A stretch of DNA of 64,000 bases, taken from positions 1 through 64,000 of the forward strand of contig JAFMYY010000021.1 in assembly GCA_017948555.1 (NCBI GenBank), written 5' to 3'. Below the pieces are notes generated by a model that was not told where the DNA came from, ran no database searches, and worked only from the letters and a program-made list of their open reading frames with translations. Source of the DNA: Cesiribacteraceae bacterium YIM B00369 (GTDB taxonomy: Bacteria; Bacteroidota; Bacteroidia; Cytophagales; Cyclobacteriaceae). Position numbers and translations under genes: made by a program. Below, one piece after another: positions 27,121-34,562 of this stretch; position 1 is the stretch's first letter, and each line of letters starts with the position of its first letter.

Positions 27121-28413
27121 CTATATCTCAAGCTCCTTTTCATACTCAGCAAGCATTCTGTAATACTCCTGCAACTGATCGAGGTACGCCATTTGCGACA
27201 TATTGAGGGTTTCCCAGGCATCGATGACCATAGGGAGCTGCTCCTGGTTTTCTTCGTAGGCCAGCATGCTTACCTGGAAATTCTTCCGCAGCGCAGGAAT
27301 AATCCTTTCCCGGTAATTCCTCAGGTGATGGTGCATTCTTTCCAGCTGCTCCTGCATTTCTTCCAGCATTCCAACCGTCTCGTTCAACATTGCTTCCCGC
27401 TCCTTCTGCATCGCCCGTATCTCATAATCCATCCCTTTTACCTGCGATTTGTACATCCTGGCCGACCAGGGCGCAATGGGAATCGAGACCATGCCCATAA
27501 GGGTAAACTGGTGAGGCATCATTCCGCTGTAAGGCGACATATGGTCGAAGCGCAGGCCAAACTCCGGTCTGCCTTCTGTACGCATAAGTTCCCGGTTCAG
27601 GCGCATGGAACGGATGGAGCGGTCCATCACCTCAATATCACTTCTGCTTGCTGCTATCCGGGCAGTATCAACCGGGGCCATAGAAACCATGCCAGTTGCA
27701 GCAGGTTCCTTTCCCCCTGCACCTGCCGGAATAAGCTGAAGAGTAGTGTCAATGCGGTACCTCATTTCTTTTGGCAGGGCCATAAGGGTATTAAGCCGGA
27801 CATTCTTTTCTTCAATTTCGCCCTCCACCATTTCTATCATATTCTGAATCTCATATAAGCGCCCTTCGGCCTTATAAATACTCCCAAGACTCCCCTGTGC
27901 ATAAGGATAGCGGATTTCTGCAAGCTTCTGCATCGTTATCATTATCCGCTCACTCTCCTTCAGCACCTTCTCCTTCTTCGAGAGCACCACCCATTGGTAA
28001 TAGGCTTTTTTAGCTTCCGCTCTTAATTCGTTGTAGGCTGCCTGCTGCCTGGCCTCCTCCACCGCAGCCCTGGAGCCATACCAGGCCTTATTTGCCTTTT
28101 GCTTTGCCGGATTTGGTATACTTTGTTCAATACTGAGCATCAGCATTCCTTTATTATCAGGGTTCATTACCTCCTGCCCCGGGTAAGGGGTCATGAAAGT
28201 TCCCAGTCCGGCCATGGGGGCCATCCAGGCAGTTGCACCTTCAGTATAAGCTTCCAGGGCTTTTCCCTGCAGCTCATACTGCTGCAACATTGGATTATTT
28301 TGCCTGATTACCTGCAATATGCTGTCCAGCGAAACAGGCTGTTGCGCAAAGGCAGGAATCAAAGCCAGCAGGAAGGCTGCCGTAAGGCTGTATTTTTTAA
28401 TGCTTAACTTCAT
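27121..28413 (-). CDS. outer membrane efflux protein (CusC/TolC-like)
   Basis: A 430-residue outer-membrane channel with a clear signal peptide (cleavage near AFA-QQ, residue 24) and long coiled-coil helices of the outer membrane factor family. It is rich in methionine along the helices, as is common in copper/silver systems. The start lies 17 bp inside the 3' end of the pump gene's C-terminal half, so the two are translationally coupled. It would form the exit channel of the Cus system together with the adaptors. The family assignment is firm; the substrate comes from operon context. Confidence 0.9.
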   Translation of the reverse strand: MKLSIKKYSLTAAFLLALIPAFAQQPVSLDSILQVIRQNNPMLQQYELQGKALEAYTEGATAWMAPMAGLGTFMTPYPGQEVMNPDNKGMLMLSIEQSIPNPAKQKANKAWYGSRAAVEEARQQAAYNELRAEAKKAYYQWVVLSKKEKVLKESERIMITMQKLAEIRYPYAQGSLGSIYKAEGRLYEIQNMIEMVEGEIEEKNVRLNTLMALPKEMRYRIDTTLQLIPAGAGGKEPAATGMVSMAPVDTARIAASRSDIEVMDRSIRSMRLNRELMRTEGRPEFGLRFDHMSPYSGMMPHQFTLMGMVSIPIAPWSARMYKSQVKGMDYEIRAMQKEREAMLNETVGMLEEMQEQLERMHHHLRNYRERIIPALRKNFQVSMLAYEENQEQLPMVIDAWETLNMSQMAYLDQLQEYYRMLAEYEKELEI

Positions 28414-30289
28414 AAATATCGATTTTACCTTTCCGTTTCAGTTCAAATTCCTTCACCATTTCAAACACCACCGGCGTTACCAGCAGAATATGAATGGAGG
28501 AGGTAAATACGCCGCCAATCATTGGTAATACAATAGGGATCATTACATCGGTACCCACACCCGTAGCCCATAAAACCGGCACCAGGCCGAAAAGCGCCAC
28601 GGAAACAGTCATTATTTTGGGGCGAAGGCGTTTTGCTGCTCCGCGGAAAACATACTCCCGCAGGTCCTGCACACTAATGGTTTCCCGCGAATTTCCCTTT
28701 TCTTTTACCAGGTCTTCCATGGCCTCATTCAGGTAGACCACCATAACCATAGCGGTTTCTATAGCCAGACCAAAGAGTGCGATAAAACCTACTGCCACAG
28801 CTACAGAAAGATTCACTCCCCAGAAGTACACCAGGTATACGCCACCTACCAGCGCAAAAGGCACCGTAATAAGGTTTACCAAAGCCTCTTTAAGAGAATT
28901 AAAAGTGAAGTAGAGGATAACAAAAATGATCAGCAACACCAGTGGAATAATATACAGCAGGGTCCTGTTGGCCCTGATCTGGTTTTCCCACTGCCCGCTC
29001 CATTCCAGGAAGTAACCTTCCGGCAACTCACCTTCCACCTGGTTAAGTCTGTTAATCGCCTCCTGCACAGTACTGCCCAGATCCCTGTCCCGCACATTGA
29101 AAAGTACCGCACCGCGCAGCATGGCATTGTCGGAGGTAATCATTGGCGGACCATCCGTGTAGCGGATATCAGCTACCGCAGAAAGGGGAATAGTACCCGT
29201 TTCAGGCGTCTGCAGGGGAATCCGCATAATCTGCTCCACGCTGTTCCGGTAATCCTGCGCCAGGCGAACGTTAATGGCGAACCGCCGGCGGCCCTCCACC
29301 GTCTGCGCTATAGGGGCGCCTCCCAGGGCAGTTTCCACCACCATATTAATGTCATCGACAGTAAGGCCATAGCGGCCCAGCTGGTCGCGGCGAATATCGA
29401 CCTCCAGGTATTTACCGCCTGTGATAGGCTCCACATACAGGTCCTTCACCCCCTCAATGCCCTGCAGGTGGTCGCGCACAAATTCCGACACCTGCGCAAT
29501 GCTGTCCAGGTTCGGCCCGTACACCTTTACCCCTACATCGGTACGGATACCGGTTGCCAGCATATTTATCCTGTTAATGATCGGCTGTGTCCAGCCATTG
29601 ACCACCCCCGGAATCTGAAGCTTGCCATCAAGCTCATTTATAATATCAGCCTTAGTCATTCCCTCCCGCCATTCCGATTCGGGTTTGAGCATAATAATTG
29701 TTTCAATCATACTGATGGGCGAGTTATCAGTTGCCGTACCTGCCCGCCCTGCTTTCCCCAGCACCTGGTCCACCTCCGGCACCGATTTTATAATTTTATC
29801 CTGCACCTGCAGTATGCGCTTAATTTCAGTATTGGAAACATCGGGCAGGGTTACAGGCATAAACAGAATAGATCCTTCATTCAGGGGTGGCATAAACTCT
29901 GTTCCCATCTGTAGCATCATAGGCACTGCTATGGCGAGCGCCAGCAGGTTAAGGGCGATTGTTGTTTTCCGCCACTCCAGGCACCAGCGCAGTACCGGCC
30001 CGTAAAGGCGCTCCATAAAGCGGTTCACAGGGTTCTTCGCATCTGACTTAAATTTACCCTTCAGCAGAAAGGAAATAAGCACAGGCGTGAGCGTAATAGC
30101 CACAAAGGCATCCACGATCATAATGAAGGTCTTTGTCCAGGCCAGCGGACTGAACAACCTCCCCTCCTGCCCGGTAAGCAAAAACACCGGCAAAAAAGAA
30201 GCAATAATAATAACCGTACTCCAGAACACGGAGGGGCCGACCTGCCTGGCGGCGGACTCAATTATCTTTAACCTTTTATTTTTATCCAT
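28397..30289 (-). CDS. cusA: CusA-like heavy-metal RND pump, C-terminal part (gene interrupted)
   Basis: These 630 residues correspond to helix 5 through helix 12 of a heavy-metal RND pump (family length about 1040). Visible landmarks are ESAARQVGPSVFWS and SFLPVFLLTGQEGRLF (start of helix 5 and beyond), MLATGIRTDVGVKVYG in the metal-binding region, and the proton-relay glutamate (ALFGLAIETAMVMV) and lysine (RLRPKIMTVS) segments. The missing first 421 residues are encoded by the fragment at 30785-32053, on the other side of a four-helix-bundle element. The frame is open only from a TAA twelve bases before the ATG, so any independent translation would begin at ATG 30289, with AAAGAG about 12 bases upstream as a possible weak ribosome site. 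No further damage is seen. Confidence 0.9.
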   Translation of the reverse strand: MDKNKRLKIIESAARQVGPSVFWSTVIIIASFLPVFLLTGQEGRLFSPLAWTKTFIMIVDAFVAITLTPVLISFLLKGKFKSDAKNPVNRFMERLYGPVLRWCLEWRKTTIALNLLALAIAVPMMLQMGTEFMPPLNEGSILFMPVTLPDVSNTEIKRILQVQDKIIKSVPEVDQVLGKAGRAGTATDNSPISMIETIIMLKPESEWREGMTKADIINELDGKLQIPGVVNGWTQPIINRINMLATGIRTDVGVKVYGPNLDSIAQVSEFVRDHLQGIEGVKDLYVEPITGGKYLEVDIRRDQLGRYGLTVDDINMVVETALGGAPIAQTVEGRRRFAINVRLAQDYRNSVEQIMRIPLQTPETGTIPLSAVADIRYTDGPPMITSDNAMLRGAVLFNVRDRDLGSTVQEAINRLNQVEGELPEGYFLEWSGQWENQIRANRTLLYIIPLVLLIIFVILYFTFNSLKEALVNLITVPFALVGGVYLVYFWGVNLSVAVAVGFIALFGLAIETAMVMVVYLNEAMEDLVKEKGNSRETISVQDLREYVFRGAAKRLRPKIMTVSVALFGLVPVLWATGVGTDVMIPIVLPMIGGVFTSSIHILLVTPVVFEMVKEFELKRKGKIDIYEVKH

Positions 30290-30303
30290 ATTATTGGCTC
30301 TTT

Positions 30304-30335
30304 AATTAAGAATTAAGAATGCAGAATGAAGAATT
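30304..30335 (+). repeat. terminal inverted repeat, downstream end of the element
   Basis: A 32-bp arm composed of AATTAAGA- and AGAATGAAGAATT-like units. It pairs with 30759-30790 (28/32). It overlaps the stop codon of the four-helix-bundle gene and lies 14 bases from the ATG of the pump's C-terminal part. Confidence 0.8.
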
Positions 30336-30699
30336 AATTGGTTCTTGAAGATTTCAGAATTGCAACCAGTATTTTCTTCAACTCTTCAGCATCATGGTGC
30401 AAGGACTTAAATTGTTTTTCTTCCAGTATACCTGTGGCTTTCAGAAGCCGTAGCCAATAAAGCGTTTCCCTGACTTCTTTATAAGCGATTCCCATTTTGG
30501 CTGTAAAATCTTTCTTTGAAAAACCACCTATAGCTTCTTCAATATTAGCACCTACTGAAGTTCCGCTTCTCAGAAGCTGCCGCCCCAGGTCATATTCCTG
30601 CTTTTCCTTTTTAAGCCACTGATAGAGATGAACAACCCGAACGGCAAAAGCAAATGACTTTTCTGCTATAATATTTACTCTTTCTTCACCAGCCATCAT
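30334..30699 (-). CDS. four-helix-bundle protein (23S rRNA intervening-sequence protein family)
   Basis: An intact 121-residue protein of the small four-helix-bundle family (S23/IVS-encoded proteins; structurally related to the Avd accessory protein of diversity-generating retroelements). The hallmark segments are present: LLRSGTSVGANIEEAIGG, SKKDFTAKMGIAYKEVRETLYWLRLL and the C-terminal EELKKILVAIL. It belongs to a different subfamily from the broken copy at 25250-25628. Members form homopentameric or similar bundles and may bind nucleic acid; their role in mobility is not established. The gene sits inside the inverted-repeat element that splits the pump gene. Either of two consecutive ATG codons could be the start. 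Confidence 0.92.
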   Translation of the reverse strand: MMAGEERVNIIAEKSFAFAVRVVHLYQWLKKEKQEYDLGRQLLRSGTSVGANIEEAIGGFSKKDFTAKMGIAYKEVRETLYWLRLLKATGILEEKQFKSLHHDAEELKKILVAILKSSRTN

Positions 30700-30758
30700 T
30701 CTTCATTTAAAGTTTTTGTTTCCTGATCATAACTAAAAAAAGCCTGCTATTACTTTCC

Positions 30759-30790
30759 AATTCTTCATTCCTAATTCTTCATTCTTAATT
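30759..30790 (-). repeat. terminal inverted repeat, upstream end of the element
   Basis: A 32-bp arm pairing with 30304-30335. It supplies the AAT TAA codons that add one residue and then terminate the pump's N-terminal part directly after GAT TTG. Confidence 0.8.
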
Positions 30791-32053
30791 CAAATCCTCT
30801 TCTTCCGCCAGCCTCCGGTACGCATTTTCCACCATTACAATGGCGTCGTCGACGATTACGCCTATGGAGAGGGCTATGCCGGTGAGGGACATGATGTTGG
30901 AGGAGATGTCGAAGGCATTGAGAAGGATGAATCCTATGGCAATGGAAAGTGGCAGTTGGATTAAGATAATGAGGGCACTGCGCCAGTGGAACAGGAAGAT
31001 AATGACTATGAGGGAGGCAACGATCATTTCCTCGATCAGGGTCTTTTTTACGGAATTAACTGATTCCCGGATAAGGCCGCTGCGGTCGTACACGATGTTA
31101 AAGTTCATGCCCTCCGGAAGCCCTTTGGCCACCTCTTCCATTTTGGCTTTTACATTGGTAATTACTTCATCGGCATTTTCGCCGTAGCGCATTACCACAA
31201 TACCACCCACTGCCTCTCCTTCCCCGTTCAGATCGAAAATCCCCAGCCTTGTTTCTCCGGAAAGCTGCACGGTAGCCACATCTTTTATTTTAACAGGTAC
31301 GGAGTTTCGGGTAACCACAGGAATCTCCTCTATATCAGCCCTGTTTTCAATGTAGCCGGTGGTTTTTATCATGTAGCCAATGCTGCTCTGCTCAAGCTTT
31401 CGCCCGCCGGCTTCATTATTGTTCGCCCTTACTGCCTGTATAATCTGAGGAACTGAAAGATTGTAGTAAGTAAGCTTATTAGGATCGACTGTTATTTCGT
31501 ATTGCTTTACCTGGCCGCCAAAAGAGGCAATTTCACTTACTCCAGGCACGTTTTGCAGCGCAAATTTCACATACCAGTCCTGCACGGCCCGCTGCTCTCC
31601 AAGGTCCATGCCGGGAGCATCGAGGGTGTACCAGAGTATATGGCCAACCCCCGTTCCATCGGGCCCAAGGGTGGGGCTTACCCCGGGGGGCAATAAATTC
31701 CCGATGGTGCTTAAGCGCTCCAGCACTCTTTGCCGCGCCCAGTACACATCGGTGGCATCATCGAAAATGATATAAATAAAGCTCATTCCGAACATGGAAT
31801 TAGCCCGTACATATTTTACCTGAGGAAGGCCCTGCAGGTTAGTAACCAGGGGGTAGGTAACCTGGTCCTCTACTATCTGAGGACTCCTGCCCATCCATTC
31901 GGTAAACACAATTACCTGGTTTTCGGAAAGGTCAGGAATGGCATCGATTTTATTGGTTTGAACAGAGTATACCCCCCAGCCGAATAATACAGCAGAAATG
32001 AGCAGTACCACCACCCTGTTATGCAGGGAAAATGATATGAGTTTTTCAATCAT
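30785..32053 (-). CDS. cusA: CusA-like heavy-metal RND pump, N-terminal part (gene interrupted)
   Basis: These 422 residues are the first part of a heavy-metal RND pump: helix 1 (about 12-30), porter subdomains (about 35-335) and helices 2-4, ending with SIGVIVDDAIVMVENAYRRL. The proton-relay aspartates D402 and D403 are intact. The frame runs into the inverted repeat of an inserted element 19 residues later and stops. The rest of the pump is encoded at 28397-30289. The break falls in the cytoplasmic loop between helices 4 and 5, the most tolerant place for a split. The gene follows the HYC_CC_PP gene in the Cus operon. Copper/silver is the likely substrate, by analogy and by the linked HMBD and DUF3347 adaptors. 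Confidence 0.9.
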   Translation of the reverse strand: MIEKLISFSLHNRVVVLLISAVLFGWGVYSVQTNKIDAIPDLSENQVIVFTEWMGRSPQIVEDQVTYPLVTNLQGLPQVKYVRANSMFGMSFIYIIFDDATDVYWARQRVLERLSTIGNLLPPGVSPTLGPDGTGVGHILWYTLDAPGMDLGEQRAVQDWYVKFALQNVPGVSEIASFGGQVKQYEITVDPNKLTYYNLSVPQIIQAVRANNNEAGGRKLEQSSIGYMIKTTGYIENRADIEEIPVVTRNSVPVKIKDVATVQLSGETRLGIFDLNGEGEAVGGIVVMRYGENADEVITNVKAKMEEVAKGLPEGMNFNIVYDRSGLIRESVNSVKKTLIEEMIVASLIVIIFLFHWRSALIILIQLPLSIAIGFILLNAFDISSNIMSLTGIALSIGVIVDDAIVMVENAYRRLAEEEDLN

Positions 32054-32171
32054 GATTTTGCTTAATTAGCCTTTGAAAAAAACAGCTTGCTTCAACTGAG
32101 GAGGTTTATTCCTGCACCAGTTAAAGCAACAGCGCACGATCCTGCTTAAAAAGGACCGGCAGAAAAAAAGG

Positions 32172-32600
32172 CTATAAAAGAAAAGATTGCACGAATATGA
32201 AAATATCGCGTGCTATCGGGGGAGATCCGTAAGCTTCAGGAATTATGCTGCCGGAGGTATTTTCCTGCAGGAGCGGCAACACCAGAGACCATGCAAAGGC
32301 CACCAGCTTCAGTTCGGGTTTGAAAATTTTTACAGAAGCAAGCTCCACTGTTTCCTCATGCTGTTCGAGCTGAAAAGCATGGTTCTCACAGCAGGGCTCA
32401 GCCTGTACTGTTGCCGTATGTTCTGTGGCATGGCAGGCGGCTTTTACCTGGCGCTCCATTGAGCAGCCTTCTGCTTTTTCATAGAAAGAGAAATCCTGCA
32501 GTTCGCCTGCACAGCTATGGGCATGCACCGAAAACCCGGTAGTGGATACCAGGATCAGGAGTGCCATAAGCAGGGATACTATCTGACGCAGAATTTTCAA
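32172..32600 (-). CDS. HYC_CC_PP family protein, probably secreted metal-related
   Basis: A 142-residue protein with an N-terminal signal sequence (about 1-27) followed by the landmarks of the Bacteroidota HYC_CC_PP family: HSC near residue 28, a CC pair in AEPCCENHA, and a C-terminal GSPPIARDIFIFVQSFLL. It also has several other His and Cys residues (AACHATEHT). The family is commonly found next to heavy-metal efflux genes. Here it is the first gene of the Cus operon, 118 bp ahead of the interrupted pump gene, so a role in periplasmic copper handling is inferred. Its precise function is unknown. Confidence 0.85.
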   Translation of the reverse strand: MKILRQIVSLLMALLILVSTTGFSVHAHSCAGELQDFSFYEKAEGCSMERQVKAACHATEHTATVQAEPCCENHAFQLEQHEETVELASVKIFKPELKLVAFAWSLVLPLLQENTSGSIIPEAYGSPPIARDIFIFVQSFLL

Positions 32601-32622
32601 CTCTTTTAATTTTTATGCTTTA

Positions 32623-32692
32623 CAAATGTACAACGATAAATTTAACGAATATTTATAAAATTCCACTATCGATGTACGAAATTCAGTTGTAC
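32623..32692 (-). promoter_or_regulatory. candidate promoter/operator of the Cus operon
   Basis: On the minus strand, TACATTTG (32630-32623) is an exact match to the Bacteroidota -7 consensus TAnnTTTG, 22 bases before the first ATG of the operon; the -33 box is not clear. Overlapping and upstream lie repeated TGTAC motifs: GTACAAC at 32628-32634, ATCGATGTAC at 32668-32677 and GTTGTAC at 32686-32692. They form inverted and direct repeats that could bind a metal-responsive regulator. No regulator gene is adjacent. Confidence 0.45.
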
Positions 32693-32701
32693 GCCGGATT
32701 C

Positions 32702-33262
32702 TTATTCTATTTCAATATTGTACCTGTCCAGCAGGCCCGCAATTCCCATCCGCGAAAACTTTGCTTTCTTAATTCTGTTTGTTTCAGGAAATATGGAGTA
32801 GTTATATGAAGTACGGAAATCGGCTTTTTCTAATACCGTTCTTTCAAAAATAGTATTTCCCAAATCGCAATTATCAAATACTGCAGCTGAAAGGTCTGTT
32901 TGTGTAAAATCAGAGTCCTGCAGATTACAGTTACTAAAAATGATACCCTTTAATTTCAGGTGGCGGAAAGAAGTAAGCTTTAAATTACAGTCGTCAAAAT
33001 ATAGCTGAAGTAAAAACTTATTACAGTCATTAAAATTCAGGCCCAGCAGCTTGCACCCTGTAAATTTCACATCCTTCAGGGATGTATTGATTACCTTAGC
33101 CATACTAAAATTGGAATTTTCAAATGCACAGTTCATAAAGGAAATACCCGAAAGATCTGAATTTGAAAAGTCGCAGCCGGTAAAAACGCATTTTTCGTAC
33201 TCTTCTTTTTTCAACTGGTCTCCTGAAAAGTCAACTTTATTAAAAACCTTATTGTGGGCCAT
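32702..33262 (-). CDS. pentapeptide repeat protein
   Basis: A 186-residue protein made of tandem pentapeptide repeats of the A(D/N)LxX type (DFSNSDLSG, NFSMAKVIN, DSDFTQTDLSAAVFDNCDL). Such repeats fold into a right-handed quadrilateral beta-helix. There is no signal peptide. Relatives include DNA-gyrase-protecting proteins (Qnr, McbG), but most members have no known role, and nothing here indicates a specific target. The gene lies upstream of the Cus operon on the same strand, but the candidate promoter and repeats between them suggest separate transcription. Confidence 0.9.
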   Translation of the reverse strand: MAHNKVFNKVDFSGDQLKKEEYEKCVFTGCDFSNSDLSGISFMNCAFENSNFSMAKVINTSLKDVKFTGCKLLGLNFNDCNKFLLQLYFDDCNLKLTSFRHLKLKGIIFSNCNLQDSDFTQTDLSAAVFDNCDLGNTIFERTVLEKADFRTSYNYSIFPETNRIKKAKFSRMGIAGLLDRYNIEIE

Positions 33263-33341
33263 TTCTTCTGTCCTGCTTTTTTATGGTTTGTAAAACTACT
33301 TTTATAATACCGGAAATAAAAAATGAGAATGTTATTAAAAG

Positions 33342-33376
33342 AAAAAGAGACACACCCTTTTAGGGCTGCCTCTTTT
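33342..33376 (-). terminator. probable intrinsic terminator after the M42 peptidase gene
   Basis: On the minus strand, AAAAGAG pairs with CTCTTTT around an inner CCC/GGG hairpin, followed by a T-rich run. It lies 46 bases after the stop of the M42 peptidase gene. Confidence 0.55.
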
Positions 33377-33422
33377 GCAATTGTTTAAACCAATAATTTA
33401 CCTTTTCAGCTGTCCCGCTTTC

Positions 33423-34490
33423 TTACCTCAGGTAGCTGAAATCATGTCCTTCCGGTAATTGCAGCAGGAATTCCATCATCAGTTTAATAACATTTTCCAC
33501 ATCTTCCTTATGGACTGTTTCCACAGTGGTGTGCATATATTTGAGGGGAAGGCTGATAAGCGCAGAGGATACTCCTTCGTTACTGTAGGCGAATGCATCG
33601 GTATCGGTACCTGTGGCGCGACTGGCAGAAGCACGCTGAAAAGGAATTTCCTTGCGCTGTGCTGTTTCTATAATCATGTTCAGCAGGTTATTCTGCACTG
33701 CAGGCCCGTAGGTTAATACAGGACCAAGGCCTGCCTTCTGGTTTCCGCTCAGCACCTTATTATATAGGGGAGAGTTGGTGTCGTGACATACATCGGTTAT
33801 AATGGCTACATCAGGCTTTATACGCTGGGCAATCATTTGAGCTCCACGCAGGCCTACTTCTTCCTGCACTGCATTTACCACAAACAGGCCAAAAGGCAGC
33901 TTTGCTCCCTGCTCTTTCAGGCGCCGGGCAACCTCGGCAATCATATAACCGCCAATCCGGTTATCGAGCGCACGCCCTGTCCAGAAACGCCCGTTCAGCT
34001 CCATCAGTTCATCGTCGAAGGTTACCACTGTGCCCGGGTGGATGCCCATTTTCTCCACTTCTTCCTTATTATCTGCACCCACATCAAGGTAAACAGTTTT
34101 ATTATTTGGCTGAAGGTTTTTCTCTTCAGTACGCACATGAATAGCAGGCCAGCCGAATATGCCTTTTACAATGCCTTTGGTGGTATGAATATTAACCCGC
34201 TTTGAAGGTGCTATCTGGTAATCCGACCCGCCGTTCCGGCGCACATAGATATAGCCATCATCTGTAATATAATTAACAAACCAGCTGATCTCATCGGCGT
34301 GGGCTTCAATTACTACCTTATATTTGGCGTCCGGATTTATTACCCCCACTGCCGTACCATAGGTATCGGCAAACCACTCATCCACATGAGGCTTCAGATA
34401 ATCGAGCCATATTTGCTGGCCGGAACTTTCAAAACCCGTTGGTGATGCATTATTTAAATACTTATGTAAAAATTCAATGTTGTTTTCCAT
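33423..34490 (-). CDS. M42 family metallopeptidase (aminopeptidase)
   Basis: A 355-residue cytoplasmic di-metal aminopeptidase of the M42 family. The metal and catalytic residues are visible: H64 and D66 in EAHADE, bridging D176 in ALDNRIG, catalytic E210 and E211 in QEEVGLRGA, D233 in TDVCHD and a late His in KYMHTTVE. Length and order are typical of M42 enzymes, which assemble into tetrahedral dodecamers and trim peptides from the N-terminus; some relatives were once annotated as endoglucanases. It diverges from the DUF4184 gene across a 72-bp gap that must hold both promoters. Confidence 0.92.
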   Translation of the reverse strand: MENNIEFLHKYLNNASPTGFESSGQQIWLDYLKPHVDEWFADTYGTAVGVINPDAKYKVVIEAHADEISWFVNYITDDGYIYVRRNGGSDYQIAPSKRVNIHTTKGIVKGIFGWPAIHVRTEEKNLQPNNKTVYLDVGADNKEEVEKMGIHPGTVVTFDDELMELNGRFWTGRALDNRIGGYMIAEVARRLKEQGAKLPFGLFVVNAVQEEVGLRGAQMIAQRIKPDVAIITDVCHDTNSPLYNKVLSGNQKAGLGPVLTYGPAVQNNLLNMIIETAQRKEIPFQRASASRATGTDTDAFAYSNEGVSSALISLPLKYMHTTVETVHKEDVENVIKLMMEFLLQLPEGHDFSYLR

Positions 34491-34562
34491 ATCTTATTTT
34501 AAACTGTTTCGTATTAAATTCAATGTATTATAACAGTAATTGTTTGCTTAACTTTTTAAACA

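Larger units (their letters stand above)
30304..30790 (-). mobile_element. IVS-like element carrying a four-helix-bundle gene, inserted in the cusA-like gene
   Basis: A 487-bp insert separates the two halves of the RND pump gene. Its ends are 32-bp inverted repeats (30304-30335 and 30759-30790) with 28 of 32 positions matching, built from degenerate AATTAAGA/AAGAATG units. The only gene inside, a 121-codon four-helix-bundle protein, fills most of the space, and its stop codon reaches into the left repeat. Removing 486 bp (leaving one extra A) would join the halves in frame as a 1056-residue pump; removing exactly 487 bp would not. No transposase is present. In RNA the inverted ends could pair into a long stem, as described for 23S rRNA intervening sequences. 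Confidence 0.8.

Noticed and set aside
30304-30790. Diversity-generating retroelement, because the four-helix-bundle protein resembles Avd
   Set aside because: No reverse transcriptase and no template/variable repeat pair were seen anywhere in the window.
23514-32600. Two separate heavy-metal pumps encoded by the two pump frames
   Set aside because: The frames cover complementary parts of one pump (helices 1-4 and 5-12) with no overlap in content, so they are halves of a single interrupted gene.
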